Part shown: piece by piece, positions 42,722 to 52,112 of the stretch
Position numbering within the stretch: the first letter of the stretch is position 1
How the letters are laid out: each line of letters opens with the position of its first letter
From: Gemmatimonas sp.
Lineage (GTDB): Bacteria; Gemmatimonadota; Gemmatimonadetes; Gemmatimonadales; Gemmatimonadaceae
Assembly: GCF_031426495.1 (NCBI RefSeq)
Contig: NZ_JANPLK010000002.1
Span: forward strand, 62,001 to 126,000
Length of the DNA: 64,000 nt
Reading direction: 5' to 3'
Position numbers and translations under genes: made by a program
Notes under the pieces: generated by a model
Told to the model about the DNA's origin: nothing
Database searches by the model: none
The model's input: the letters and a program-made list of their open reading frames with translations, nothing else

Positions 42722-43642
42722 TCAGGCTGATGGCACGGCAAGCACACCGCAGCGTGCGGTCCGCAACACGCGCGTGGCGACCGAGCCCACGACTAGCCGC
42801 TCGAGGAAGCTGTGACGCTGCGTGCCGACGGCGATCAGATCGCACTGCGCCTGCTGCGCGAACGACAGCAGTGACGACGCGGGATCGCCACGCACGGTGA
42901 CCGTTTCCACGATCACTCCGTCGGGCGGATCGAGCTGCGCACGGACCTGATCGAACAGGGGCGGCAGTGTGCGACCGTAGTCGGCGTCCCATGCCTGCCA
43001 ATCCGCCGACGGATGCTCGAAGCGCGGGCGCACATGCACCAGCGTGAGTCGGCCGTTGGGGGCTACCAGGCGGGCGGCGAGACGGGCCGACTGCACGCTG
43101 GCCACACTGAAATCGAGGCCGACCACGGCATGCATCGGGTTGGTCGGGAAGCTGGGGCCCACGGCGAGCACCGGCACCCGGGATTCCCGGAGCGTGGCGA
43201 GGGTCGTCTCCGTGCCGAACAGCCGGTCGAGCGGATTGTGGCGCCCGATACCCATCACGAGCACCGTTGCATGGCGACGCCGTGCCTCCGTCGCCAACAG
43301 TCGGGAGGGAGAGCCGAGCTGCACGTCCACCGTCCACGTCGGATCACCGGCGGCCGAGATCGAGATCGCACGACGGACATCTTCGACCATCGACAAGCGG
43401 CGGGCCTCGTCCAGTTCAGCCGGCACCGGCAGCACATCCATCCCGGCAGCGACGCCGGGCGTCGGCTTGCAGACGCCAAGCACTTGAAGCGGGCCACCGA
43501 ACGCGCGCGTCGCCAACCGGCCCGCGTTGAACAGCGCCTCGCTCGATACCGGCGCCCCATCGCATGCGACGAGCACGGGTCCATCGACGTCGGGCGGCAG
43601 ATGCTCCGAAAGCATGACGGGATCGCGTGCGAGAACGGACAT
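42722..43642 (-). CDS. Tandem universal stress protein
   Basis: A 306-residue protein with two UspA domains (about 22-155 and 165-306). The second has the ATP-binding pattern G-x2-(H)-x9-GS (AVGTQRHSFLERLVVGSVAT). In the first domain the corresponding VMGIGRHNPLDRLFGTETT has Thr in the GS position. Nucleotide binding is likely at least in the second domain. ATG 43642 (MSVLARD) is chosen; an upstream extension exists. The neighbouring gene, a cardiolipin synthase, is on the same strand. Confidence 0.88.
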   Translation of the reverse strand: MSVLARDPVMLSEHLPPDVDGPVLVACDGAPVSSEALFNAGRLATRAFGGPLQVLGVCKPTPGVAAGMDVLPVPAELDEARRLSMVEDVRRAISISAAGDPTWTVDVQLGSPSRLLATEARRRHATVLVMGIGRHNPLDRLFGTETTLATLRESRVPVLAVGPSFPTNPMHAVVGLDFSVASVQSARLAARLVAPNGRLTLVHVRPRFEHPSADWQAWDADYGRTLPPLFDQVRAQLDPPDGVIVETVTVRGDPASSLLSFAQQAQCDLIAVGTQRHSFLERLVVGSVATRVLRTARCGVLAVPSA

Positions 43643-43780
43643 GGGCGGGACCCTGATGAAGCAGCGGGCGGCGGGCTGCGTAGCGCTAACGAAGAGGGTC
43701 GCACTTTCCACACTCGCGCTCTATCGGGGAGTCCTGTGGTCCTCGTCAGGGAATCCCGTACAACTCACTCGACTCTGTCG

Positions 43781-45154
43781 TTAAAGGGCCCAACGCAGCG
43801 CGCGGGCGAGGCGATCGAACACACGGTGAGACCACGTGCGCTGTCGCCATTCATCTAAGGTGACTTCGTGGCTGTCGTTCAGATCGGTCTCAAAGCTCGC
43901 CTCCATCCCGGCGCCGCACTGGTCGTCGAACACCAGCACGTTGCACTCGGCGTTCAGCCAGAACGAACGGAAGTCGAGGTTCGACGAGCCAATCAGGCTG
44001 GCGTACCCGTCGATCACGACCGTCTTGGCATGTAGCGTCGCGCGCTGATACTCGAACACGCGTACACCGCCCTTCAACAGCTTCTGATACACGCCGTGCG
44101 CGGCGTGTCGGATCAGTGGCACGTCGGCGTGCTCTCCTGGTAGCAACAGTCGCACATCGACACCCTGTTGTGCGGCCGCAAGCAACAGCGTGAGCGCGCG
44201 CGTGGGCGGCGCGAAATACGGTGTGGTGATCCAGAGTCGCTGGCGTGCACCGCCGATCATCGCGGCCAGTACGCCGAGCATCTCACGCTGTCCGCGCCCT
44301 GGTCGCGGCGCGAGTACCAGCACCGCGCGATCGTCCGGCGCCGCGAGATCGGCGACACTGCGCACACGCCGTCCCCGACGCTTATCTCGCTGCGCACCGA
44401 GCCGTTGGTGCAGCTTCTGCTGAAGGGCGCGCTGCAACTTGCGCGGCCCCACTCCGTGAGTGAAAGCGCGTGTGGACGTCTCGTCGATCACGCTCCAACT
44501 CACATATTCGAGTCCCGGTAAATCAGGACCGTTCGCGCGATCCCACCCTTCGGCGAACACCGCCGCCAACTCGCGCGCCACCGAGCCTTCCACCTGCGCG
44601 AACGTATCACGCCATGCGTTGCCCTTCGAGCGGATAGACGATCCGTACTCTTCGGCGATGTTCATACCCCCCGTGAACGCGATCCGGCGATCGCAGACGA
44701 GGATCTTGCGATGATCCCGTCGTAGCGCTTCGAGGGGATGGTGCCACACGCGATGAAAGTGTCGCACGACCACCCCGTGCTCGGTCAGCGTTTCCCAGAA
44801 TCGATCGCCGGTGTTCATCGAGCCGACGGCATCGGCGAGCACGTACGTGCGTACACCGCGTGCCACCGCGCGAATCAACGCCTGCTGCACCGACTCGCCG
44901 AGCTTGTCGTCGCGCATGATGTACGTCTCGAGCAGGATCTCCTCCTGCGCGCTGTCCATGGTCGCGATCATGCGCTGGAACGCTTGCGCGCCGTCGGGAA
45001 GCAGCACGAGGGGAGGACAGCCATGCAGTGGTCCCCCGTCGATCAGCTGCAGGAGGTCGCGAAATGCCGGATCGCGCACGCCCTCGGTGAAGCGCCGGGC
45101 GGCACCCCACGCGCGATACGTGCGCACCTCCCGAGGCGACTGTACGTCAGCCAT
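43781..45154 (-). CDS. Cardiolipin synthase-type phospholipase D protein
   Basis: A 457-residue protein with two HKD motifs of the PLD family: DHRKILVCD (about residue 148) and LHAKTVVIDGYASLIGSSNLD (about residue 372). Cls enzymes join phosphatidyl groups to make cardiolipin. Unlike E. coli ClsA, there is no evident N-terminal membrane pair, so it resembles the ClsB type. It is divergent from the holin-like gene, with an 8-bp gap. Confidence 0.88.
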   Translation of the reverse strand: MADVQSPREVRTYRAWGAARRFTEGVRDPAFRDLLQLIDGGPLHGCPPLVLLPDGAQAFQRMIATMDSAQEEILLETYIMRDDKLGESVQQALIRAVARGVRTYVLADAVGSMNTGDRFWETLTEHGVVVRHFHRVWHHPLEALRRDHRKILVCDRRIAFTGGMNIAEEYGSSIRSKGNAWRDTFAQVEGSVARELAAVFAEGWDRANGPDLPGLEYVSWSVIDETSTRAFTHGVGPRKLQRALQQKLHQRLGAQRDKRRGRRVRSVADLAAPDDRAVLVLAPRPGRGQREMLGVLAAMIGGARQRLWITTPYFAPPTRALTLLLAAAQQGVDVRLLLPGEHADVPLIRHAAHGVYQKLLKGGVRVFEYQRATLHAKTVVIDGYASLIGSSNLDFRSFWLNAECNVLVFDDQCGAGMEASFETDLNDSHEVTLDEWRQRTWSHRVFDRLARALRWAL

Positions 45155-45162
45155 GTTTCAGC

Positions 45163-45534
45163 ATGACCTTCATTCTACGACTCCTGATCAACGCGGTCGC
45201 GCTGTGGTGCGCCGCGCGCTTCATCGATGGCATCAGTTATACCGGCAGCTGGCAGGGGCTCGTCGGACTCGCACTCGTGTTCGGGGTCGTGAACACGCTC
45301 GTGCGACCGGTCCTGTCGTTCTTCTCCTTCCCGATCCAGATCATCACGCTGGGACTGTTCACCCTCGTGTTGAACGCCGCCATGCTGCTGCTCACGAGCG
45401 CACTCGCCACGCGACTAGGCGTTTCGTTCCACATCAGTGGATTCTTGGCCGCGTTCATCGGGGCATTGCTGGTGAGCATCCTCAGTACCATCCTCAGTTG
45501 GGTCGTGATCCCGAGCGACGCCGACGCCGACTGA
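45163..45534 (+). CDS. Phage holin family 4-like membrane protein (PF04020)
   Basis: A 123-residue protein with four short helices, including LVGLALVFGVVNTLVRPVLSFFSFPIQIITLGLFTLVLNA, the classic PF04020 feature. Despite the family name, such proteins are common chromosomal membrane proteins with no phage role. There are no phage genes nearby. Start ATG 45163; the gene points away from cardiolipin synthase and ends 9 bp before the convergent regulator gene. Confidence 0.85.
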   Translation: MTFILRLLINAVALWCAARFIDGISYTGSWQGLVGLALVFGVVNTLVRPVLSFFSFPIQIITLGLFTLVLNAAMLLLTSALATRLGVSFHISGFLAAFIGALLVSILSTILSWVVIPSDADAD

Positions 45535-45543
45535 GCGCGGAAC

Positions 45544-46536
45544 TCAGGCGGGAAGCTCGTCGAGCGCGCGCTGGAGCACCAGCTCCATCGCCTGTTGCAC
45601 CCGCTCCGGCGCGAGGATCACCGCGTCGGGGCCGTACTGCAACACGTGGCGGATCGCCCAGGATTCGTCCGCCAGCGGATAGTGCACCAGCAGTGACCCG
45701 TCGGGGTGCAGCTCGCCCCGCTCACGCTCGGCGATCCAGCGCGCCACGGTCGGACTGTACCGAACCACCAGCGACTCGGCGGCCGGCGCCTCCTGCACGA
45801 ACACATGACCCTGCTGCAAGACCGATTCCACCGTGAAATCGGGGGGGAGCTCGAAGGGATCGCTGGTTTCAACCGCCCCGCGCACGCGATCGAGCCGGAA
45901 CACGCGGAGCGTGTCGTTGCGCTCGCAGAACGCCACGAGGTAAATGTTCGCGTCGGCACGAACCATGGCATACGGGCGCACGCGACGGACGGTCGATTCG
46001 GTCTCGTTCGACCGTTGGTAGGTGAGCTGCACGACGTGATGATGCTCGATGGCACGCTGCAGCACCACCACGGCTTCCCATTCGTCGTTGCGCGCGGGTT
46101 CAACGGCGAGGGTGCTGGCCGCATCGGCGGGCGCGCCCGCCTTCCATTTCTCGACCACCGTATCGACCGACCGCACGGCGAGTTCACGCAGTCGCGCCCG
46201 CACATTCGTGACGTGATGACGCTCGTCGACCGGAAGCTCCTGCTCCAGGATACCCAGCCCCAGTTCGAGCGACGCCACCTCCGGCCGCGTGAGCCGCATG
46301 GGACGCTTGAAGTGCGACGATCGCATCGACACGCTGTTGGATCCGACGAACAGCTGGACGCCTTCCACGAAGCCAGCCGGCGTATCGTCGCGGTCGAGGG
46401 CGTGAAAATCGGCGCGCAGCGTCTTGGCGTCGGTGCCGACGAGTGCCGCGAGTTCTTCGAACGTGAGCTTGTGTTCATCGGCCATCGTCGGAAAAGCGAT
46501 CAACAGGCGTTGCAGCTGTTCATCGGCGCGCGTCAT
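45544..46536 (-). CDS. WYL-domain regulator, second of a pair (PafC-like)
   Basis: A 330-residue protein. An N-terminal winged-helix-like region (1-60, LTFEELAALVGTDAKTLRADFHAL) is followed by a WYL domain (about 165-250, HHVVQLTYQRSNE ... PYAMVRADANIYLVAFCERNDTLRVFRLDRV) and a C-terminal WCX-like extension. WYL modules bind nucleic-acid-type ligands. The start overlaps the other WYL gene (ATGA), so the two are translated together. This is the PafBC layout of Actinobacteria, where the heterodimer runs a RecA-independent DNA-damage response. Confidence 0.85.
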   Translation of the reverse strand: MTRADEQLQRLLIAFPTMADEHKLTFEELAALVGTDAKTLRADFHALDRDDTPAGFVEGVQLFVGSNSVSMRSSHFKRPMRLTRPEVASLELGLGILEQELPVDERHHVTNVRARLRELAVRSVDTVVEKWKAGAPADAASTLAVEPARNDEWEAVVVLQRAIEHHHVVQLTYQRSNETESTVRRVRPYAMVRADANIYLVAFCERNDTLRVFRLDRVRGAVETSDPFELPPDFTVESVLQQGHVFVQEAPAAESLVVRYSPTVARWIAERERGELHPDGSLLVHYPLADESWAIRHVLQYGPDAVILAPERVQQAMELVLQRALDELPA

Positions 46537-47636
46537 GCGACCTCCGCGGTGCTGGCCAGTGACTGGGCCGCACGATGTGCCGCCAACGTGTCCTGCAGCA
46601 GTGCACGCCAGTCGCCGTGCCATTCGGCCGGCGACACGATCGACGCATCACCACCGAACGTGAGCAGCCATCGCAGGAACGGATCGCGCCGACGCACGCG
46701 AAAGCATCGCTGCGACGCAATGTCCGTCTCCTCACCGAGATGCATGCCTTGCAGGACCTGCCCCGATTCGCCGCGAAAGCCGACCACCACCGACACCGCC
46801 TCTTCGTCGCCGAGCTCCCAAGCCTGACGTGAGGCCGCGTGCGTTTCAAGATCGAAGGAGGCCGGGATCACGTAGTCCGGCTGCTTCTTCTGGGCGTTGT
46901 ACTTCGGCTTGGAAATGCGGCTCACCCGGAACTGTCGCAACGCCTGCTGAGCCGGATCATGCGCCACGAGATACCAGTGCCCCGTGAGGAACACGAGACC
47001 ATACGGCTCCACCGTACGCATGCGCTGCCGATTGCGACCCATGCTGGCGTAGCTGAAGGTCACCCGCTGCCGCGCCGAGAGGGCACCACCGAGCACCTCG
47101 AACGTGCTGGCCTGCACCTTGACGGCGGCGACGAGCGGCTCACCGATGGGCAGCAATCCGACATCCTGTTCGAGCTTGCGGATCGCGCCCGCGGCATCGG
47201 CGTCGAGCGTCGGATTGCCGAGCGCGCGCACGCGCGCGGCCGCACGGCGCAACGTGAGACATTCATCCGGCGTGATCGCGAGCACTGGCAGTGATTGGAA
47301 GCCGATCCCTTTCGGCCGCGCGATGGTGCGCACTTCCAGCGCCTGTACGATGCGCGATTCACACAGGGCCAGAAACGGCAGATAGAACGCGTCGGGCCGG
47401 AGCCGGTAGCGCGACTCGCCGCCGTCGCTGTCCGGCAGCGTCTCGATCGCGACGCCGAAGGCGCGCAGCTCGTCCTTGTCTCGCTCGAAGGTGCGCATGA
47501 TGCTCGACTCGTTCACCGCGGCGGTTGTGTAGGCCGGCACATCGTGACGAAGCTCGTCGAATGTTCCGCCGTTGTGGCGTCGCAACAGCGCCGCAATCAG
47601 ATCGAACCAGCGGGTCAGCTTGTCGGCAGCAGCCAT
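46533..47636 (-). CDS. WYL-domain regulator, first of a pair (PafB-like)
   Basis: A 367-residue protein with an N-terminal helix-turn-helix region (about 1-85, with SSIMRTFERDKDELRAFGVAIE), a WYL domain (about 185-275, SARQRVTFSYASMGRN ... PYGLVFLTGHWYLVAHDPAQQALRQFRVSRI) and a WCX-like tail. It ends overlapping the start of the second WYL gene. WYL homology and the tight pairing are clear, whereas target genes are not visible in the window. Confidence 0.85.
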   Translation of the reverse strand: MAAADKLTRWFDLIAALLRRHNGGTFDELRHDVPAYTTAAVNESSIMRTFERDKDELRAFGVAIETLPDSDGGESRYRLRPDAFYLPFLALCESRIVQALEVRTIARPKGIGFQSLPVLAITPDECLTLRRAAARVRALGNPTLDADAAGAIRKLEQDVGLLPIGEPLVAAVKVQASTFEVLGGALSARQRVTFSYASMGRNRQRMRTVEPYGLVFLTGHWYLVAHDPAQQALRQFRVSRISKPKYNAQKKQPDYVIPASFDLETHAASRQAWELGDEEAVSVVVGFRGESGQVLQGMHLGEETDIASQRCFRVRRRDPFLRWLLTFGGDASIVSPAEWHGDWRALLQDTLAAHRAAQSLASTAEVA

Positions 47637-47676
47637 GCAATGAATACCGTGTGATCAGTCGAACAGCAGGAAATCG

Positions 47677-48921
47677 TCAACGAATGAATATTGGCACCAC
47701 GAACTGACAGAAGAGCGCGCCCACGATCGTCATCGCAAAGCCCCACAACAGGAGCTGGCGGAACAGTTGCTTCGTGTCGTGACCGGCGGGAACGGCCGCG
47801 ATGCACAGGGCACCGATCGTCGAGAGCGGTGAGACGTCGACTAACGCGGCGCCCACGTTGATACTGATCGCAATCTGCAGCGGGTGGCCGCCACCGAGCT
47901 TGGCGACGAGCCCCGGGACGGCCGGGAGAAACGCTGGATACACGACGCCCGACGTCGAGCTATAGGTCGAGATCAATCCCGTCACACCAGCGATGACCCC
48001 ATTCACCGAGCCCGGCGTGGCCAACTTCGACAACAGCGTCGTGAAGAGGTCCATGCCACCGGTCTTCTCCAGCACGCCGATCAGCACGCTCACGCCGCAC
48101 ACCATCACGAGCACCGGCCAGGGCACTTGCTTCAGCATTGCGCTGTCGTTGCCGATACCAATCAATACCAGTACTGCCGCCGCGGCGAACGCGGCGAGTC
48201 CGGGATTGACCTTGAGCACGAGCACGCTGCTCACCCACAGCACCCCGACCGCGAGTGTCGTCCAGTGCGCGCCGGTGAACGCGGTACGCTCGTCGTCGAT
48301 CACGACCCGACCGGAGCGCAGCATGGCCGGTCCGCCAAACATCGCCCACGCCGCGCTCGCGACGAGGGCGTGTGCCACGAAGTTCATGATCAGGACTTCG
48401 GTCGCGTGACCGCCCAGCCCGGCCTTCTCCATCAGTGTCTGCACCAGCGCACCAATCGCGCTGATCGGCGAGAGGTTACCGGCGTTCGCCCCGTTCCCTA
48501 CCATCAACGCCATCAGAAGCATCGGCGCCTTCGCCCGATGCGCGATGCCCATGGCCAGAGGGGCCAGGAGTGCCGTGGTCGCGATGGCACCGGGTCCGCT
48601 GGTGGAGATCAGGCAGGCCAGCACGAAGAAGAACGGTGGCAACAGCGCGGAGCGCCCGCCGAGCAGCCGCACGCCATGCTGTGACACCGCCTGCATGGTA
48701 CCATTGGCCTGTGCGATGCCGAACAGCAGGGTCACGCCCAACAGCGTGAGGAACAGCGACGACGGAAATACCGCCATCACCTGTTCGACTTTCCAGTCGG
48801 CCGAGAAAGTGGCGATGCCCCAGGCCAGCGCCACCGCGAGCACCCCGACATTTACCCGCGACGTGAGACTCGCGGCCACGACCAGCAAGAGTGCCAGCAA
48901 CGACCACACGGCGGGACTCAT
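47677..48921 (-). CDS. MatC-like dicarboxylate (malonate) transporter
   Basis: A 414-residue transporter with about 11-12 membrane helices, an N-terminal MatC_N-like part (NVGVLAVALAWGIATFSADWKVEQVMAVFPSSLF) and repeated GNGANAGNLSPISAIGAL and INVGAALVDVSPLSTIGAL signatures of the ion-transporter superfamily. It lies 10 bp after the acyl-CoA ligase gene that strongly resembles malonyl-CoA synthetase, so malonate uptake is the likely function. Confidence 0.82.
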   Translation of the reverse strand: MSPAVWSLLALLLVVAASLTSRVNVGVLAVALAWGIATFSADWKVEQVMAVFPSSLFLTLLGVTLLFGIAQANGTMQAVSQHGVRLLGGRSALLPPFFFVLACLISTSGPGAIATTALLAPLAMGIAHRAKAPMLLMALMVGNGANAGNLSPISAIGALVQTLMEKAGLGGHATEVLIMNFVAHALVASAAWAMFGGPAMLRSGRVVIDDERTAFTGAHWTTLAVGVLWVSSVLVLKVNPGLAAFAAAAVLVLIGIGNDSAMLKQVPWPVLVMVCGVSVLIGVLEKTGGMDLFTTLLSKLATPGSVNGVIAGVTGLISTYSSTSGVVYPAFLPAVPGLVAKLGGGHPLQIAISINVGAALVDVSPLSTIGALCIAAVPAGHDTKQLFRQLLLWGFAMTIVGALFCQFVVPIFIR

Positions 48922-48931
48922 ACCGTCCGGC

Positions 48932-50410
48932 TCATGTGATCGTCCACGGCGGCAACAGATGCCGCTGCACTTTGCCGAGCGCGGTGCGCGGTAGTGCCTC
49001 CACGCGCACAAAACCGCGCGGTACCTTAAACGAGGCCAGCTGGGTGCGGACCTGCTGCGCGAGCGCCTCCAGATTCACCGACGCGTCGCACACCAGATAA
49101 GCGACCGGCACTTCCCCGCGTACCGCGTCCTTCACGCCCACCACAGCCGCTTCGCGCACGCCATCCTGCTCGGCCAGCAGCTCCTCGATCTCGCGCGGGT
49201 AGATGTTGAAGCCACCCGAGATGATCAGATCACTGCGCCGACCTTCCAGCGTGATGTAGCCATCGGTGGCGCGCACACCGACGTCCCCGGTGCGAAACCA
49301 ACCGTCCGTGAAGGCAGCGGCCGTGGCATCCGGACGACGCCAGTAGCCGTCGCATACATTCGGGCCACGCACCCACAACTCACCACTCGTGCCGTCGGGC
49401 ACGTCAAGGCCGGTTTCATCGACGATACGCACCGCCGTGAGCGGCATCGGAAAGCCCACGGTGCCAGCGCGCCGCTCACCGTAGTACGGATTGCTGACGT
49501 TCATGAGCGTCTCGGTCATGCCATAGCGCTCGAGAATCACGTGGCCGAACCGCTCACGAAAAGCGTCCATCACCGGGGCCGGCAATGGCGCCGAGCCCGA
49601 CACGAACAACCGCGTGCGCGCGCCGATCGCGGCCGCGCGCTCGGGCGCCACGTCGAGCAACCGCACGAACATGGTTGGCACCCCGAAGAACACCGTGGGC
49701 TGATATGCCTCGAACCAGTCGGCCGCGCGCTCATGTTCAAACCGTTCGGCGAGCCGCATGTGGCACCCGCTGAGCAGCCACACATGCAGGCCGTTGCCCA
49801 AGCCATGCACGTGAAAGAGCGGCAGCACCGCGAGGTAGCGATCGTCGCTGGTGAACTCCCAGCCACTCGTGAGCGCCAACGCGTTCGCCGCGAAGTTGCC
49901 ATGCGTGAGCACGGCCCCTTTCGACGCGCCGGTGGTTCCCGAGGTGTACACGAGCGCAGCCGCCGTATTGGCCGCACACCGCACCGTGAGGCGCGCGGCG
50001 GGCTGGTGCATGGTCTCGGCCACTAACGCCTCGAGGCTCCACGAGATGACACCCCGCGGCAGGTCGCCCTGTTGCGCCGACGTGGTGATCACCGCGACCG
50101 GTGCAGCATCGCTCACAATGTGCGTGATCTCGCGTTCACGATACAGGACGTTCACTGGCACCACGATGATGCCGGTCTTGATGCACGCCAGCCAGAGATC
50201 GATGACCTCAATCCGGTTGGTGAGATAGAACGCCAACCGATCGCCGGCCTGTACACCGCGCGCCCGGAGCGCGTGCGCCATTCGGTTGCTCCGCTCCTCG
50301 AGCGCGCCGAAGGTCAGTCCGAGGGCCTCCCCGGACGAGTCGAGGTAGTCGAGCGCCGGCGTTGCCGCACGGCCGAGCAGCGAGCGATCGTACAATTCGA
50401 GGAGCGACAT
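48932..50410 (-). CDS. matB: Malonyl-CoA synthetase-like acyl-CoA ligase
   Basis: A 492-residue AMP-forming ligase. A3-type P-loop VYTSGTTGASKGA, A5 YGMTETLMNVSNPYYGERRAGTVGFP (this MatB-type extension favours malonate), A7 WFRTGDVG, A8 IISGGFNIYPREIEELL and the catalytic Lys in RTALGKVQRHLLP. It adenylates and thioesterifies a short acid, most likely malonate. Its neighbours are a MatC-like carrier downstream and a small unknown gene upstream that overlaps its start by one base (TAATG). No malonyl-CoA decarboxylase is present. Confidence 0.85.
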   Translation of the reverse strand: MSLLELYDRSLLGRAATPALDYLDSSGEALGLTFGALEERSNRMAHALRARGVQAGDRLAFYLTNRIEVIDLWLACIKTGIIVVPVNVLYREREITHIVSDAAPVAVITTSAQQGDLPRGVISWSLEALVAETMHQPAARLTVRCAANTAAALVYTSGTTGASKGAVLTHGNFAANALALTSGWEFTSDDRYLAVLPLFHVHGLGNGLHVWLLSGCHMRLAERFEHERAADWFEAYQPTVFFGVPTMFVRLLDVAPERAAAIGARTRLFVSGSAPLPAPVMDAFRERFGHVILERYGMTETLMNVSNPYYGERRAGTVGFPMPLTAVRIVDETGLDVPDGTSGELWVRGPNVCDGYWRRPDATAAAFTDGWFRTGDVGVRATDGYITLEGRRSDLIISGGFNIYPREIEELLAEQDGVREAAVVGVKDAVRGEVPVAYLVCDASVNLEALAQQVRTQLASFKVPRGFVRVEALPRTALGKVQRHLLPPWTIT

Positions 50411-50880
50411 TACGACAGGCCGAACTCGCGCACGATCGCACGCACACCGGCCAGTTGCAGTCCGTCTTCCTCAAACACGATAACCCCCAGCAAGGCCCGC
50501 CCGACGTCGTCGGGGAGACGATCCGTCCGGAACACCTGAATGACCGGCCCCATCACCATCGCATCGCTCAACCGCGGGTGCGACCAGCCGCTGGCGAGCG
50601 TCGGCTCGCTGTCGAAGCCCTTGGCGAGCACGGTCGTCAGCGCCGACGCCGGGGCACCGCGGTAACTCACGGCAGGCAGCACGCCGCCAAAGCTCCGCTC
50701 GAACAGCGCCTGCCAGGCCATCGGACGAGCACCCTGAGCACGGGTGCCAGAGGCCAGCACGATCCGCGGCGAACGCGCAAGCACGTGCATGCGTTGGACA
50801 GCATCCTGCAGATCATCGAGAATGCGCGCCTCACGATCGGGCGCCATTTCGGCGGGAGAATTGCCAGAATCATCGGCCAT
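50410..50880 (-). CDS. Small protein of unknown function, coupled to matB
   Basis: A 156-residue soluble protein of unknown family. It has an acidic helix at the start and mixed alpha/beta later (RIVLASGTRAQGARPMAW, PAVSYRGAPASALTTVLAKGF). The stop codon overlaps the MatB start (TAATG), so the three genes form one operon. It is divergent from the MFS transporter gene, with 48 bp between starts. A link to malonate use is contextual only. Confidence 0.6.
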   Translation of the reverse strand: MADDSGNSPAEMAPDREARILDDLQDAVQRMHVLARSPRIVLASGTRAQGARPMAWQALFERSFGGVLPAVSYRGAPASALTTVLAKGFDSEPTLASGWSHPRLSDAMVMGPVIQVFRTDRLPDDVGRALLGVIVFEEDGLQLAGVRAIVREFGLS

Positions 50881-50928
50881 CCCCCAATCTTCTCTCCCGC
50901 CCGCGGCGCAGCCACCCCAATTCACCCA

Positions 50929-52098
50929 GTGTTCACACTTTTTCTCGTTGTCTTTCTCGACCTGATCGGATTCGGGATGATCATCCCGGTCTTTCCGTTC
51001 TACGCCGAGCATGTCGGTGTCGCACCAGCATCGGTCATTTTCTTCCTGGGGCTGTACTCCCTCGGGCAGCTGGTGGGCGCGCCGATCTGGGGGAGTCTCT
51101 CGGATCGTATCGGCCGACGGCCCGTGCTGCTGATCACGTTGCTCGCCAATGCCGGTGCCTCGGCAATGCTGGCCTTCAGCACGACCGGCACGATGCTGGC
51201 CATCTCACGCATCGTGGCCGGACTCGCCGCCGGTAACATCTCGGCCGCGTACGCCTACACGACGGACATCACCACCGATGCCACGCGCCCCAAGGCGCTC
51301 GGGCTCCTCGGTTCCGCCTTCGGCATGGGCTTCATTCTCGGGCCCGCGCTTGGTGGCATGCTGGCCGGCGCCAACCCCGACGACGGCTCCGCGTTTGCCC
51401 GCGTCGCCTACGGCGCCGCCGTGTTGTCGCTCGTCGCGTTTGTGCTCACCCTGTTCCGACTTCCCGAGTCACTGCCGCCGGAGAAGCGCCGATCCGCGAC
51501 GACGAAGCGCGCTGGTATGCGCACCTATTTCGCGCGCCCGGTCCTGCGCGACCTGCTGCTCTCCACGGTCATCGTGGTGGCCGCCGTCGCCCTTTTTCAA
51601 AGCACGTTGGCGCTGTTCACCGCCGATCGACTCGGTGTCGGTCCGCGGACGCTCGGCTGGATTTACGGCTTCGTCGGCGTCGTGTCCGTCGTCGTACAGG
51701 CCGGCGTGATCGGTCCGCTCACGAAGCGTTTCGGTGCCCAGTCACTCACGCGCATCGGTGCCATTCTTGTCGGTGTCGGCATGGGCTGCATTCCGTTCTC
51801 GCACTCCATCGGCTGGCTGCTCTTCGCGCTCGGCATTTTCGGCGTGGGCTCGGCGCTCTTCAATCCGAGCATGAGCGGCCTCGTCGCGACCGCCGCCGAA
51901 CCTCACGAACGCGGCAGCGTACTCGGTGCATATCAGGGCGCCGCGTCGATGGGCCGCGTGATCGGGCCGTTCGCCGCCAGCGGTGTGGCGAGCGCGAGTT
52001 CGCTGTCGATCCCCTTCCTCGTCGGCGCCGTAGTTTCACTCGGGGGCGCGCTGTTGATCCACACGCGCCCCAAAGCCAAGCCGCCGACCGACGCCTGA
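50929..52098 (+). CDS. MFS transporter (TetA/DHA1-like)
   Basis: A 389-residue transporter with 12 predicted helices. Features include LVVFLDLIGFGMIIPVFPFY, the motif-A loop GSLSDRIGRRPVLL and ALGLLGSAFGMGFILGPALGG (motif C). This is the DHA1 family that includes tetracycline exporters, but the substrate here is unknown and resistance is not implied. GTG 50929 (VFTLFLVV) is the only sensible start, as upstream in-frame sequence contains another gene's promoter region. Confidence 0.85.
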   Translation: MFTLFLVVFLDLIGFGMIIPVFPFYAEHVGVAPASVIFFLGLYSLGQLVGAPIWGSLSDRIGRRPVLLITLLANAGASAMLAFSTTGTMLAISRIVAGLAAGNISAAYAYTTDITTDATRPKALGLLGSAFGMGFILGPALGGMLAGANPDDGSAFARVAYGAAVLSLVAFVLTLFRLPESLPPEKRRSATTKRAGMRTYFARPVLRDLLLSTVIVVAAVALFQSTLALFTADRLGVGPRTLGWIYGFVGVVSVVVQAGVIGPLTKRFGAQSLTRIGAILVGVGMGCIPFSHSIGWLLFALGIFGVGSALFNPSMSGLVATAAEPHERGSVLGAYQGAASMGRVIGPFAASGVASASSLSIPFLVGAVVSLGGALLIHTRPKAKPPTDA

Positions 52099-52112
52099 GC
52101 ACACGCGTTACC

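Noticed and set aside
45163..45534. Prophage trace suggested by the holin-family protein
   Set aside because: The PF04020 family is a common chromosomal membrane protein family, and no phage structural, integrase or lysis genes are near.
50929..52098. Tetracycline exporter
   Set aside because: Only general MFS/DHA1 motifs are visible; no TetR-type regulator is next to it.
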